A DNA stretch of 64,000 bases from Streptomyces griseorubiginosus (GCF_017614965.1 NZ_WVUG01000002.1:27336-91335), one strand, 5' to 3'. Positions 52,382-62,115 are shown, counted from the first letter of the stretch. Program-made: numbers and translations. The notes: generated by a model not told the origin, from the sequence alone.

Positions 52382-53857
52382 ATGTCCGACACCACCGGCT
52401 CCCACACCTTCTACACCGGATTCGACGCGATGCCGCTGGCCGGCGAATGGCGCCCAGGCAGCGCCGGCCGGACGCTCTCCGACGGCAATCCCTACAGCGG
52501 CGAGGTGCTCACCGAGATCACATTGGCCGGCACCCGCGACGTGGATCTCGCCTACGATGCCGCCCGGGACGCGCAGCGGGCGTGGTCGTGCACCGACCCT
52601 GAAGAGCGGGCAGCGACTTTCCAGCGCGCTGCTGCCATCGTCGTGCAACGGGCCGACGAGCTCGCGGACTGGCTGACGCGCGAGATCGGCGCCACCCGCG
52701 ACCGGGCTGCTGTGGAGGTCGCCATCGTGGCCGCCGTCACGGCCGCAGCGGCCGAACATACCGCCGATGTCGTCGACACCGTCGGTACGGACGTGCCCGA
52801 CAAAGAGAACCGGGTCTACCGCAAGCCCGCCGGGGTGGTCACGGTCATCAGCCCGTGGAACTTCCCGATGTACCTGTCCAACCGGTCCGTCGCGCCTGCT
52901 CTGGCGCTGGGCAACGCCGTCGTACTCAAACCGGCCGAGGACTCACCGATCACCGGCGGCCTGCTCCTGGCCAAGGTGTACGAGGAGGCCGGGCTGCCCG
53001 CCGGTCTGCTCAGTGTCCTCGTGGGCAAGGGGCGCGACATAGGCGATTACCTGGTCCAGCACGAGACTCCCAGGGTCGTCTCGTTCACTGGCTCGACACC
53101 CGTCGGCCGGGGCATCGCGGCCAAGGCCGGAGTGAAGAGACTCGCTCTGGAACTCGGTGGCAACGGACCGCTCGTCGTGCTGGACGACGCAGACCTCGAA
53201 CGGGCCGTGGAGTGCGCGGTGTTCGGAAGCTACTACCACCAGGGACAGATCTGCATGGCCACGAACCGGGTCATCGTGGATGCGTCCGTGTACGGCGAGT
53301 TCGTGGATCGGTTCGTCGAACTGGCCCGTGCACTGCGGATAGGCGACCCGCAGGACGCGTCCACGCAGATCGGCCCGGTCATCAACGACAGACAACTCGA
53401 CGGCATCCGCGCCAAGGTGACCGAAGCGGTTGCAGGTGGGGCGCGGCTGCTGCTGTCCGGCGAACCGGCCGGCCCCACCGGCCGTGTGCTGCCGCCCCAT
53501 GTACTCCTCGGTGACAACTACACCGCCACGGCGGCACAGGAGGTATTCGGACCCGTCGCGACGCTGATCCGAGCGGACGGCGAGGCGGATGCCTTGCGCA
53601 TCGCCAACGACACGGAATACGGCCTGTCCAGCGGTGTCTTCACGCGCGACGTGGAACGCGGGCTGCGATTCGCCCAGCAGGTGGAGGCGGGCATGACCCA
53701 TATCAACGACACCACCGTCCACGACGACGTCCACGCCGCTTTCGGAGGTGAGAAGGCGTCGGGTGTCGGCCGCTTCGGCGGCAGGTGGGTCGCCGAGGAT
53801 TTCACCACTCACCACTGGATCAGCATCCAGCACAAACCACGACCGCTTGTGTTCTGA
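52382..53857 (+). CDS. NAD(P)+-dependent aldehyde dehydrogenase
   Basis: 491 residues. Cofactor region VITVISPWNFP-like text (VVTVISPWNFPMYLSNR) near 155, FTGSTPVGRGI near 235, general base Glu in LALELGGNGP near 258 and catalytic Cys in GQICMATNR near 291; C-terminal FGGEKASGVGRFGG. It most resembles benzaldehyde/vanillin-type dehydrogenases. GGAGG lies before ATG 52382. Last gene of the promoter H operon, oxidising an aldehyde to the acid. Confidence 0.9.
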   Translation: MSDTTGSHTFYTGFDAMPLAGEWRPGSAGRTLSDGNPYSGEVLTEITLAGTRDVDLAYDAARDAQRAWSCTDPEERAATFQRAAAIVVQRADELADWLTREIGATRDRAAVEVAIVAAVTAAAAEHTADVVDTVGTDVPDKENRVYRKPAGVVTVISPWNFPMYLSNRSVAPALALGNAVVLKPAEDSPITGGLLLAKVYEEAGLPAGLLSVLVGKGRDIGDYLVQHETPRVVSFTGSTPVGRGIAAKAGVKRLALELGGNGPLVVLDDADLERAVECAVFGSYYHQGQICMATNRVIVDASVYGEFVDRFVELARALRIGDPQDASTQIGPVINDRQLDGIRAKVTEAVAGGARLLLSGEPAGPTGRVLPPHVLLGDNYTATAAQEVFGPVATLIRADGEADALRIANDTEYGLSSGVFTRDVERGLRFAQQVEAGMTHINDTTVHDDVHAAFGGEKASGVGRFGGRWVAEDFTTHHWISIQHKPRPLVF

Positions 53858-53868
53858 ACGGCAGTGCC

Positions 53869-54159
53869 TCAGACAGGCCGCGCAGGCGGGCCCGGCCGGT
53901 CGGTCCGGGCTTCCTCTCGCTCGAGTTCCGTGAGGCCGCCCCACACCCCGTACCGTTCGCCCCCGTTCAGCGCGGTCCGGGCGCACTCCTCACGGACCGG
54001 GCAGCGCGCGCAAATGGCCCGTGCCTTCTCCTCGCGAGTACGCCGTAGCGCACCCCGTTCGCCCAACGGGGGGAAGAACACCGAACTGTCCATTCCCCGG
54101 CACAGCGCATGACGCTGCCAGTCCCAGTACTCGACGAGCGGACGGTGCAGGGGAATCAT
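53869..54159 (-). CDS. WhiB-like iron-sulfur regulator 2
   Basis: 96 residues with the full WhiB pattern: LCRGMDSSVFFPPLGE (first Cys), CARCPVREECARTAL (C-x2-C-x5-C), YGVWGGL and a basic C-terminus. ATG 54159 has AAGGAG seven bases upstream. Convergent with the aldehyde dehydrogenase with 11 bp between stops. Palindrome I is 155 bp upstream, further than at other sites. A second WhiB in the same cluster suggests redox input. Confidence 0.85.
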   Translation of the reverse strand: MIPLHRPLVEYWDWQRHALCRGMDSSVFFPPLGERGALRRTREEKARAICARCPVREECARTALNGGERYGVWGGLTELEREEARTDRPGPPARPV

Positions 54160-54287
54160 GCCGAACTCCTTCCTCCACGGCACCGAGTGAGCCCAGCGGG
54201 CCAGTCATCGGCTTCCACGACGCCGGTGTCACACCGGACACCGGCGTCACCGGGCGAGCGCTACCCCAGGCCGGAACCGTTCGTCCC

Positions 54288-54334
54288 ATCCTGGGACGCG
54301 GCCGGCGCGCCGTCTTCAGTCGGTTGACTGGAAG
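54288..54334 (-). promoter_or_regulatory. Regulon site I (weak), upstream of whiB 2
   Basis: CTTCAGTCG, GT, TGACTGGAAG (54314-54334), one arm longer by a base. CAGGAT (54288-54293) is a possible -10 for the minus strand at a spacing one base shorter. The leader to the WhiB start would be about 120 nt. No suitable -10 was seen rightward. Confidence 0.42.
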
Positions 54335-54443
54335 GCAGGCAATGAGTCCCCCCGCGGTCACGGCCGTCACCCGCTCCTGAACACAGCGGTGAACACAGTC
54401 ATTCGACGTAAGCGCGGCAATTCGGAACCCCGGACCCTGATCC

Positions 54444-54731
54444 ATGGCGGTCCACTCACCCACCGCAGGGAGGAACCATGACAGGCCTCCACCATCCCCA
54501 CGTCGCCTCGCGTCACCAGACCTCAACCGTCGCTTCACCACGGTCGCCGACTTCACACGCGCCCATGCCCTGGCCTCGGCTGCATGGCGGCAGGCGGACT
54601 GGCGGATCCTCCACCCGGCTTCCTCGGTTGTCGTAGCCGAGCTGACCGGAGACGACGCAACGCTGCTGTCCCTGGACCCCGAGCTGTACGCCGGAACCGG
54701 AGTCAGCCCACTGAATCCCATGAGTCCCTGA
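54444..54731 (+). CDS. Small hypothetical protein, start or frame uncertain
   Basis: From about 54520 the frame has strong third-position G/C bias and reads RRFTTVADFTRAHALASAAW, ILHPASSVVVAELTGDDATL and LDPELYAGTG. The best ribosome site (GGGAGGAACC before ATG 54478) is in a different frame that gives MTGLHHPHVASRHQ. A small indel near 54515 may therefore have broken the gene; alternatively ATG 54444 is used. Family not recognised. Confidence 0.45.
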   Translation: MAVHSPTAGRNHDRPPPSPRRLASPDLNRRFTTVADFTRAHALASAAWRQADWRILHPASSVVVAELTGDDATLLSLDPELYAGTGVSPLNPMSP

Positions 54732-54919
54732 TTCGGGCGGGCGTAGTCGCTCGTTCGCATCACAGCCAGACTCGCACGGTACGCGGGCCGGGCCTCGGCG
54801 GGGTGGGGTGGTCTGAGCCCTGCGTGGGGCGCTCAGGGATCCCATACGGTCGGGCCCGCGCCGATCCACTCGATCAGATCCGAGGAGACAATCCCGTCCT
54901 CCTCTGCCTGGAAGCAGTG

Positions 54920-55723
54920 TCAGTCGGCGGCTGTCGCGCCGGGCGTGACGAGGCCCGTCTCGTAAGCGAGGACGACAGCCTGGGCGCGGTCGCGGAGAGC
55001 GAGCTTGGTGAAGATCCGGGCGACGTGAGTCTTGACGGTCGACTCGCTGAGGGAGAGGGTCCGGGCAATTTCCGTGTTCGACAGGCCTCGGCCCATCAGC
55101 GCCAGCACCTCGCGTTCACGGGGGGTGAGCGGGGCCAGGTCGCGGTGGATCGCGGGTGTGCCGGCGGCCGAGGACCGGGGAGTCGGGCCTGGCCGACCGG
55201 GCTCGTGGGTGGTCGCGTAGCGCTCGACCAGACGGCGGGTGATCGAGGGGGCGAGCAGCGCGTCGCCGGTGTTCACCAGTCGCACGGCGCCTGCGAGATG
55301 GGCGGCGGTGACGTCCTTGAGCAGGAAGCCGCTGGCTCCGGCGGCGAGGGCCGCATAGACGTAGCTGTCGAGGTCGAAGGTGGTGAGCATGAGGACACGG
55401 CAGTGCGGGAGTATCCGCAGGACACGTTTGGCGGCTTCCAGGCCGTCCAGGTTGGGCATCCGGATGTCCATGAGGACGACGTCCGGTCGCAACCGTTCGG
55501 CTTCCGCGACGGCCTGGACACCGTCCGCTGCCTCCCCGACGACGTCGATGCCGCGCGAGGCGAGGATGAGGCGGAAGCCGGTTCGGATGAGCTCCTCGTC
55601 GTCGGCGATGAGAACACGCGGGCCGTCGGTTTCCCGGTTCGGGTTCACGTCGGGTGCTTGGGGGATGGGGACCGGACTCATGGCTTGGTGGGCGCGGCGG
55701 TCAGGGGCGGCGGGGTCGGTCAC
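54920..55723 (-). CDS. NarL/FixJ-type response regulator
   Basis: 267 residues. Receiver domain from RVLIADDEELIRTG (acid pocket) with phospho-acceptor Asp in VVLMDIRMPNLDG near residue 88 and FLLKDV Lys near 137; C-terminal GerE domain LTPREREVLALMGRGLSNTE then LSLSESTVKTHVARIFTKLA. The GTG start overlaps the kinase stop (GTGA) with GGAG six bases upstream; ATG 55681 is an alternative. Probably controls the divergent ABC exporter. Confidence 0.9.
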   Translation of the reverse strand: MTDPAAPDRRAHQAMSPVPIPQAPDVNPNRETDGPRVLIADDEELIRTGFRLILASRGIDVVGEAADGVQAVAEAERLRPDVVLMDIRMPNLDGLEAAKRVLRILPHCRVLMLTTFDLDSYVYAALAAGASGFLLKDVTAAHLAGAVRLVNTGDALLAPSITRRLVERYATTHEPGRPGPTPRSSAAGTPAIHRDLAPLTPREREVLALMGRGLSNTEIARTLSLSESTVKTHVARIFTKLALRDRAQAVVLAYETGLVTPGATAAD

Positions 55724-56604
55724 GGGCGCTCCAGCGGGATACGGGCACGGACACGGTAGCCGCCGCCGATGCGGCGCCGGGCGTCGAACCGGCCGCCGTA
55801 AACGGCGACGCGCTCACGCAGGCCGATCAGACCGCGCCCGGCGCCCTCGTCCCTGCGACCGTGATCACCCGATCCCGCACTCATCCTTGCGTCATCGGGC
55901 GACAGCACGCTCGGACCGCTGTTGAGCACCTCGACCCGCAGACTGTGATCGGCATAGCGCAACGTCACGGTCGCCCTGCCTCCGTCGCCATGCTTGAGCG
56001 CGTTGGTCAGCGCCTCCTGGACGATGCGGTAGGCGGTGACGTCGATGCCGGGCGGTAGTGGGCGCGGTTCACCCGAGATACGGACCTCGACCGGGAGTCC
56101 GGCGAAAGCGATCCTGTCGACGAGGGTGCCGAGCTGGCTCAGGCTGGGCTGCGGTGCAAGCCCGGAGAGGTCGCCTTCGCCGTACCGCTCGGCCTCGTCC
56201 TCGTCATCGCCGCACGGTGACGGCGCCAGCAGGCCCAGCAGGTGGCGCAGTTCGGTCATCGCGTCGCGTCCGGCACCCTCGACCGCCCGCAGCGCGGTCT
56301 CCGCCTCGTTGGGCAGGGTGGCCAGCACCTCGCGGGCGGCGCTCGCCTGAACGACCATCAGGCTGACCTTGTGACTGACGATGTCGTGCAGCTCACGGGC
56401 GATGCGGGCGCGTTCGGCCGCGACCGCCGTGCGGGCGGCGGCCTCCCGTTCACGCTCCAGCAGCCAGCGCCGGTCTTCCAGGACCTTGGCGTGACGGCGC
56501 CGGGCACGCGCCAGCAGCATGGCAGTGCCCCCGGCCACCGCCAGGCTCACCGCCGTAACGGCGATGAGCAGCCAGCCCGCACCCGATCCCCACACGTCGT
56601 CCAT
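55720..56604 (-). CDS. Two-component sensor histidine kinase (HisKA_3 type)
   Basis: 294 residues. One N-terminal membrane helix (about 9-33), a coiled segment, then ARIARELHDIVSHKVSLMVV with the phospho-accepting His in ELHD, and the ATPase with VQEALTNALKHG (N box) and GRGLIGLRERV (G box). It lacks an extracellular sensor, like kinases that sense membrane stress together with an ABC exporter. Coupled to the response regulator and divergent from the exporter operon. Confidence 0.9.
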   Translation of the reverse strand: MDDVWGSGAGWLLIAVTAVSLAVAGGTAMLLARARRRHAKVLEDRRWLLEREREAAARTAVAAERARIARELHDIVSHKVSLMVVQASAAREVLATLPNEAETALRAVEGAGRDAMTELRHLLGLLAPSPCGDDEDEAERYGEGDLSGLAPQPSLSQLGTLVDRIAFAGLPVEVRISGEPRPLPPGIDVTAYRIVQEALTNALKHGDGGRATVTLRYADHSLRVEVLNSGPSVLSPDDARMSAGSGDHGRRDEGAGRGLIGLRERVAVYGGRFDARRRIGGGYRVRARIPLERP

Positions 56605-56742
56605 TGCGCCCCATCGTGCCAGGCAGCCGGTGAACCGGCGTCCCCCTGTGGGTCCACCCCCTACATCCCCAGAATGACCACTCCCACCGGTTACCTCCGG
56701 GGGCTGACGCACGGACGGCCCACGCCGCCTACGGTCCCAACC

Positions 56743-57486
56743 ATGACCACCGAAGACATCAGCGGCACGGCCCGGGCTGCCGGCCCGGCTGCCGTGCCCC
56801 GCCGGGAAGTCGTCCGGGTGAGCGGCCTGCGCAAGGAGTACGGCGACACCGTCGCCCTGAACGGGGTGTCGTTGCAGATCAGCGCCGGGGAGGCGGTGGC
56901 GGTGATGGGCCCGTCCGGCTGCGGCAAGTCGACCCTGCTCAACATGATCGCCGGCCTCGACCGGCCGAGCGCCGGCTCCGTGCGCGTACACGACGAGGAC
57001 CTGGCAGCGATCAACGAGACCGGACTCGCGCTCTTCCGGCGCCGCCGGATCGGCATGATCTTCCAGTTCTTCAACCTCATCGACGACCTGCCTGCCATCG
57101 ACAACGTCGCCCTGGCCGCCCAGCTTACCGGAACGCCGGCCCGTCAGGCCCGGCGCCGGGCACTGGAGCTGCTGGACGAACTCGGCATCGCCGACCGCAA
57201 GAACGTCTACCCCGCCGCACTCAGCGGCGGCGAGCGCCAGCGTGTCGCAGTGGCCCGCGCGCTGATGAACCGCCCCGCCCTGCTGCTGGCGGACGAGCCG
57301 ACCGGCGCCCTGGACAGCCACGCAGGCGAACAGGTGATGGACCTGCTCTTGGACCTCAACGAGCTCGGCCAGACCTTGCTGCTGGTGACGCACGACCAAC
57401 GGCTGGCCACGCGCTGCGCCAGCCGCGTGGTGACCATGGCGGACGGCCGGATCACCGGCGAACGGACCCTGGAGCGTTCGGCATGA
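56743..57486 (+). CDS. ABC transporter ATP-binding protein (MacB/LolD-type)
   Basis: 247 residues. Walker A GPSGCGKST, Q-loop FQFFNLID, signature LSGGERQRVAVARAL, Walker B LLLADEPTGALD, H-loop VTHDQ. The NLID and PTGALD forms are typical of MacB-type ATPases that partner an FtsX-like permease. It overlaps the permease gene by 4 bp (ATGA). Confidence 0.92.
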   Translation: MTTEDISGTARAAGPAAVPRREVVRVSGLRKEYGDTVALNGVSLQISAGEAVAVMGPSGCGKSTLLNMIAGLDRPSAGSVRVHDEDLAAINETGLALFRRRRIGMIFQFFNLIDDLPAIDNVALAAQLTGTPARQARRRALELLDELGIADRKNVYPAALSGGERQRVAVARALMNRPALLLADEPTGALDSHAGEQVMDLLLDLNELGQTLLLVTHDQRLATRCASRVVTMADGRITGERTLERSA

Positions 57487-59828
57487 GCGCGGTGTGGCGG
57501 GCCTCGCGCGCGGCCGTGCGCCGCCGCCGGCTGCAGACTGCCGTGATCGGGGTGGTAGTCCTTGTCTCCAGTACAGCCCTGGTGGTCGCCCTGGGCCTGT
57601 TGGACATCGCGTCCGGACCCTTCGACCGGCTCTTCGGCCAGGCGCACGGCGCACACGTCATCGCCACCTTCGACGCGGCGAAGGTCTCCGGCGCGCAGCT
57701 GGCACAGACGGCACACCGCCCGGGCGTACGAGCCTCCGCCGGGCCGTTCCCGCAGGCCGTGATCGAGGTGCCGCAGAGCGCGGCATCCCAGTCGCTCGGG
57801 ATGGAGCCCGGCCCCCTGCAGGTGGTGGGACGGGCGGACCCCGGCGGTCCCCTCGACCGGTTGGACCTCTTCACCGGGCACTGGGCCACCGGCCGGGGCC
57901 AGATCGTCCTGGCCTTGCCCGACGTGCCCGGGCTGGGCAAGGGGCCCAACTCGCCGATCGGCAAACGCATCCAGCTGCCCGGGTTGCCACCGCTGACCGT
58001 CGTGGGCCTCGCATCCAGCGTGAGCGAAACCGCACAGGCGTGGGTCTCCCCGCACCAGATAGCGGCCTTGCACCCCACGACATACCAGATGCTGTACCGG
58101 TTCGACCAGGCCACGACAGCCCGTCAGATCACCGTCTACACCGCAGCGGCCACAGCCGACCTGCCCTCCGGATCGCTGCTCGCCCACCAGTCGTATCTGG
58201 CACTGAAGGCGCAGATCGCGTCAAAGCCCAACGCGTTCGTGCCGTTCCTCATGGCCTTTGGCATCCTCGGCCTGCTGGTGGCCGTCCTGATCGTGGGCAA
58301 CGTGGTCAGCGGTGCCGTCGTGTCCGGCTTCCGGCACATCGGGGTGCTCAAGTCCCTGGGATTCACGCCCAACCAGGTCGTCGCTGTCTACCTGATGATG
58401 GTCTGCGTCCCCGCGACGGCGGGCGCGGTGGCCGGCACGGCCCTGGGCGCACTGGTGGCACAGCCGCTCCTGCACCAGGTCTTCACCGGCGCGGACCTCG
58501 GCACGGTGATCGTCACGCCGACGATCGCCTCCTGGGTGTACGCGACCACGGCGCTCGGCATGCCCGCAGTCGTGCTGCTGGCCGCACTGATTCCGGCACT
58601 GCGCGCGCACCGCCTGTCTGCGGCACGCGCGATCAGCGCGGGCAGCGCACCTGGTGGCGGACGGGGGCGGGCGGTGCAGCGGTGGCTGACCGGGGTGGGG
58701 ATGCCGCGCCCGGTGACCCTGGGCCTGGGCCTGCCCCTGGCCCGGCCCGGGCGGGCCATGCTCACCGTCTGCGCGGTACTGCTCGGGGTGGCGACAGCGA
58801 CCCTCGCCACCGGCCTGTCGGCAACCATGGTCTCCTACGGCAACGCGGTCGAGGGCGCCGGCAGGGCGCAGGTGATCGTCGACCGAGGGGAGGCCAGGGT
58901 CGGGCAGACCGTCCCGAAGCACGGCGACACCGCGGCACAGGCCCTGTTGCGCGGCCTGCCACAAGCGGCGCACGTGTCCGCCGTCGGTTATGTCAATGTG
59001 CGGCTTCTCGGGCAGAACCAGGAGGTGACGATCGAGGGTCAGCGCGGAGACCGGTCGGCTCTCCAGGACGACCTGGCCAGGGGCCGGTGGATGCGCGGCC
59101 CCGGCGAGGTGGTGGCCTCTGGCAGGTTCCTGTCCAAGGAAGGGCTGCGGCTCGGTGACTCCTTCGCCCTGGCCGCGGCGGACGGCCGGCAACAGCGCGT
59201 GAGGCTGGTCGGGGAAGTCATGTCCGGGCCAGCGGACTCGCTGCGCGCCGACTGGACCACGGTGACGGCCCTGGCACCGGGCGCGCAGGCCAGCCAGTAC
59301 TGGGTGCGGCTCATCAAAGGAGCTGATGCCGGCACCTACATGAAGGCCGTCCGGGCCGCCGATCCCGGGCTCTACCCGAGTGCGAAGACATCGGTGAACG
59401 CCGGAGCCGTGACGGTGATCGGCTCCGCGGCCCTGCTGACGCTGATGCTGACAGTGGTCGCTGCGATGGGCGTGTTCAACACCGTCGTGCTGAACAGCCG
59501 GGAACGGCGGCGCGACCTGGGGATGCTGAAGTCGATCGGCATGACGCCACGGCAGGTCACGGTCATGATGGTGGTGTCCATGGCCGGCCTTGGTCTGCTC
59601 GGCGGAATCCTGGGGCTGCCCCTGGGAGTCGTCGCGTACCGGGTGGTGATCCCGGTGACGGAGCACAGTGCCAACCTCACCTTCCCGGACCGGATGCTGG
59701 AGGTGTGGCATCCCGGCTCGATGACGTTGCTGGCACTGGCGGGAGTGGCGATCGCCGCGCTCGGCGCGGTACTGCCGGCGCGCACGGCTGCCAGGCAGAC
59801 CATCGCCCAGGTCCTGCACACCGAATGA
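57483..59828 (+). CDS. FtsX-family ABC permease
   Basis: 781 residues with a first membrane helix near residues 17-40, a large extracytoplasmic domain, three helices around 250-390, a second domain, and three more helices at the end (VVAAMGVFNTVVLNSRERRR, LGMLKSIGMTPRQV). The repeated SLGFTPNQV and SIGMTPRQV cytoplasmic loops contact the ATPase. The layout of two fused FtsX units is that of peptide or lipid mechanotransmission exporters. It probably confers resistance to membrane-active compounds sensed by the adjacent kinase (inference). Confidence 0.9.
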   Translation: MSAVWRASRAAVRRRRLQTAVIGVVVLVSSTALVVALGLLDIASGPFDRLFGQAHGAHVIATFDAAKVSGAQLAQTAHRPGVRASAGPFPQAVIEVPQSAASQSLGMEPGPLQVVGRADPGGPLDRLDLFTGHWATGRGQIVLALPDVPGLGKGPNSPIGKRIQLPGLPPLTVVGLASSVSETAQAWVSPHQIAALHPTTYQMLYRFDQATTARQITVYTAAATADLPSGSLLAHQSYLALKAQIASKPNAFVPFLMAFGILGLLVAVLIVGNVVSGAVVSGFRHIGVLKSLGFTPNQVVAVYLMMVCVPATAGAVAGTALGALVAQPLLHQVFTGADLGTVIVTPTIASWVYATTALGMPAVVLLAALIPALRAHRLSAARAISAGSAPGGGRGRAVQRWLTGVGMPRPVTLGLGLPLARPGRAMLTVCAVLLGVATATLATGLSATMVSYGNAVEGAGRAQVIVDRGEARVGQTVPKHGDTAAQALLRGLPQAAHVSAVGYVNVRLLGQNQEVTIEGQRGDRSALQDDLARGRWMRGPGEVVASGRFLSKEGLRLGDSFALAAADGRQQRVRLVGEVMSGPADSLRADWTTVTALAPGAQASQYWVRLIKGADAGTYMKAVRAADPGLYPSAKTSVNAGAVTVIGSAALLTLMLTVVAAMGVFNTVVLNSRERRRDLGMLKSIGMTPRQVTVMMVVSMAGLGLLGGILGLPLGVVAYRVVIPVTEHSANLTFPDRMLEVWHPGSMTLLALAGVAIAALGAVLPARTAARQTIAQVLHTE

Positions 59829-59836
59829 ACAGCGAC

Positions 59837-59866
59837 GCTCTGTCGGAGGAAAACCTCCGACAGAGC
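59837..59866 (+). terminator. Terminator hairpin after the ABC operon
   Basis: GCTCTGTCGGAGG, loop AAAA, CCTCCGACAGAGC form a perfect 13-bp stem starting 9 bp after the permease stop. The remaining 59867-60224 shows no supported gene. Confidence 0.85.
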
Positions 59867-60224
59867 CCTGCCGCACCAGCAGTCCCCGAGGCGGCGCCCA
59901 CCGCTTCCCTGGTCACCACCAGTGGGCCGTGTCGGCGATCTGAGATGGAGACATCGTCACCGTGCGGAAGGCGTTACTGCGTGCAACAGGTGTCGCGCCG
60001 TCACCCGATCACGTAAGGCACGCACCGACTCATAGGGGCCTTGTTCGCATTCCGTTTCGGCTTCGGGTTTCTCGAACAGGCCGGCTATCTGAGCCATAAG
60101 CGCGTTGGCCGGCGCAAGCCACGGCCCTGGCCCGAATGCGGGAAGCAAACCGAGGCCTTCCGGACGACGGTCCACCCGTCCTGCCCGACGCACCGCTCTT
60201 GGAGCGGATCAGGTCACCGAGGCG

Positions 60225-60662
60225 TCAATCACTGGTGCCCGCGTCTTGATCAACATCAGTGCCGGGCACCGCACGGCGCAACGGCCCCAGATCCCCGTAC
60301 AGGGCGGCATGGAAGGCTGCGGCGAGCTCACGGGCCCGACCCTCACTCGGCACCCCGTGCAGCATGAAGTAGAGCGGCCCGGCAAAGGCGTCCGTGCCCG
60401 TCTCCCGCTCGTGGACCAGGCAGGCGATGGCGGCCCGCAGGGCGGCGTTCACGGCGTCGTCGACGACATGGCCCGGGCCGGCGGTCAGCGCGTCCGCCTT
60501 CACCGTCCACCGCTCGCCCTCGCGTTCAATGCCCACGAACACGGCCCGCTGGGTCTTGGCCGCGCGATACACAGCATCGAACCGGTCGGTGGCGTCGGGG
60601 ACCAGATGGCCCGGGCAGGGGATGGGCAACTGCTGCATAACGGGCATCGTTCCAGGAATCAC
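60225..60662 (-). CDS. Hypothetical protein
   Basis: Up to 145 residues: LVPDATDRFDAVYRAAKTQR, FVGIEREGERWTVKADALTA, HVVDDAVNAALRAAIACLVH, LAAAFHAALYGDLGPL. High third-position G/C shows it is coding. ATGs at 60662, 60647 and 60638 are possible starts. I do not recognise the family; the mix of helices and strands is that of a globular cytosolic protein. Confidence 0.55.
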   Translation of the reverse strand: MIPGTMPVMQQLPIPCPGHLVPDATDRFDAVYRAAKTQRAVFVGIEREGERWTVKADALTAGPGHVVDDAVNAALRAAIACLVHERETGTDAFAGPLYFMLHGVPSEGRARELAAAFHAALYGDLGPLRRAVPGTDVDQDAGTSD

Positions 60663-60809
60663 CCCGATTCATCGCAAGTGTCCCGGAGTGGCGGACGAGG
60701 CAGCCACCGATCGTCCCCACACACCCCGTACATCACATCACCCGACTGGTCGCCTTGTCCCCTTCAGGGACCGGCAATCAACGCGCGGGTAACCAGTTCC
60801 AGCGGTCGA

Positions 60810-61010
60810 CGGTGTACTGGATGTGGGCAATACCGACGCTCTCGCCGACTCTCGGTGTCCCGAGCTTGACCGGTGCCTTGGACAGGTCACCGACAAGGTC
60901 TCGCTCACCTACGGCCCCGCGGGCCTCACCGTCGTCGCCCCGCTGCCGGGCGGCCACTACCGGGTCGTCGCCCCCGTGGACGACGCGCCCGCCACCGCCG
61001 GCACCCCGGC
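60810..61010 (+). pseudogene. Fragment of an FAD-dependent aromatic monooxygenase
   Basis: The plus strand reads KVSLTYGPAGLTVVAPLPGG then HYRVVAPVDDAPATA, the central strand region of UbiH/PheA-type flavoprotein monooxygenases. Only about 65 codons remain; it overlaps antisense the end of the MalT-like remnant. Confidence 0.5.
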
Positions 61011-61900
61011 CGATCCGGTCACCTGCAGTGCGGCGTCGCACATCGGGCCGGAGAGCCGTTCGAGCGGCGCGGCCCGCACCAGCAGGTCGCGATGGCGCGG
61101 CGCGAGGCCCGGCAGAACCTCCGCAGCGAAGTAGTCCAGCAGATGCCGGTCGTCGGCGTGGGCCTTCGCCGGGTTCGTGCGCAGGGCGAGAGCGGCCAGC
61201 TGCAGGCCGGCCGCCCATCCTTTTGTCCGTTCCCATACGGCTGCCGCGACCGCTGCGTCGAGGTCGTGCCCCGACACCGAAGCCACCAGGGCCGCCGCCT
61301 CGGGGGGGGGCGAGAACCGCAGCTGTGCCGCCCGCAGCTCGGTCAGGTCACCGCGGGCCCGCAGCCGTGCGATCGGCAGCGGCGGGTCGGTGCGCGAGGC
61401 GATCACGATACGCAACGAGTCGGGCAGGTATGCCACGAGGTACTCGAGCGCCTCGTGGATCCGCCGGTCGGCGAGTAGGTGGTAGTTGTCCAGGACCAAC
61501 CAGTACGTGCGGCACCGTCGCTACCAGTTCGTTCAGCAACATCGGCAGCGCGAGGTCGATGGGGGAGACGCTGGCCGCGTCCAGTGCCTGCAGCGGGCCC
61601 CTGCTGATCGCGTCGCCGGCGTTGTGCAGTGCGGTGAGTACATAGCTCCAGAACCGGACTGGTTCGTCGTCGTTCTCCGCGAGCGAGATCGTGGCGATGA
61701 GGCGGTGGCGACGAGCGCACAGCCGACGTCCGCGGCGGCCACCCTGCCGCCGCCGCCCCAGAGCCTGCAGAGCTCGGGCATCGAGGCAGCAGGCCTGTGG
61801 AAGAGGACCAGCCGCTCCGCTAGCGGCTGCGCCGCCGACTGCCCGTCGGAAAGCGTCTTCGGAACAGAGACGGAAAGCGAAGGAGAGGCCGGCAATGGAG
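60957..61900 (-). pseudogene. MalT-like LuxR regulator, frameshifted and truncated
   Basis: ATISLAENDDEPVRFWSYVL (about 61690) then ALPMLLNELVATVPHVL in one frame and VLDNYHLLADRRIHEALEYL (from 61499) then RIVIASRTDPPLPIARLRAR, GWAAGLQLAALALR and LDYFAAEVLPGL in the next form the ATPase region of MalT-type regulators. A frameshift near 61500 separates them. The Walker A part and the C-terminal HTH are missing. Confidence 0.7.
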
Positions 61901-62115
61901 GATGGGAACACATCTGACGGCGTGTGCACGCGCGAGGACGGCGTGGCGGCCAGCGATGGCCTCGCAGCCAACCGGGCCCTCTGGGACGACCTCGCCGAAT
62001 TCCACGGAACCGACCCTGAAGACCGGTCGTACGACGTGCAGGCATTCCTCGCCGGCGGGCAGACGCTGCGCGGGATCGAGCGGGACCTCGCGGGCGACGT
62101 GGCCCGCTGCATGGT
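61895..62115 (+). pseudogene. Fragment of a SAM-dependent methyltransferase
   Basis: ATG 61895 with AGGAG upstream starts MEDGNTSDGVCTREDG, then ANRALWDDLAEFHGTD and FLAGGQTLRGIERDLAGDVA, the conserved N-terminal region of a class I methyltransferase family. The SAM-binding motif that should follow is absent and the frame enters the 3' end of the opposite gene. Confidence 0.55.

Noticed and set aside
58221..59876. 551-codon minus-strand open frame rich in His, Gln and Arg
   Set aside because: Antisense shadow of the FtsX-like permease.
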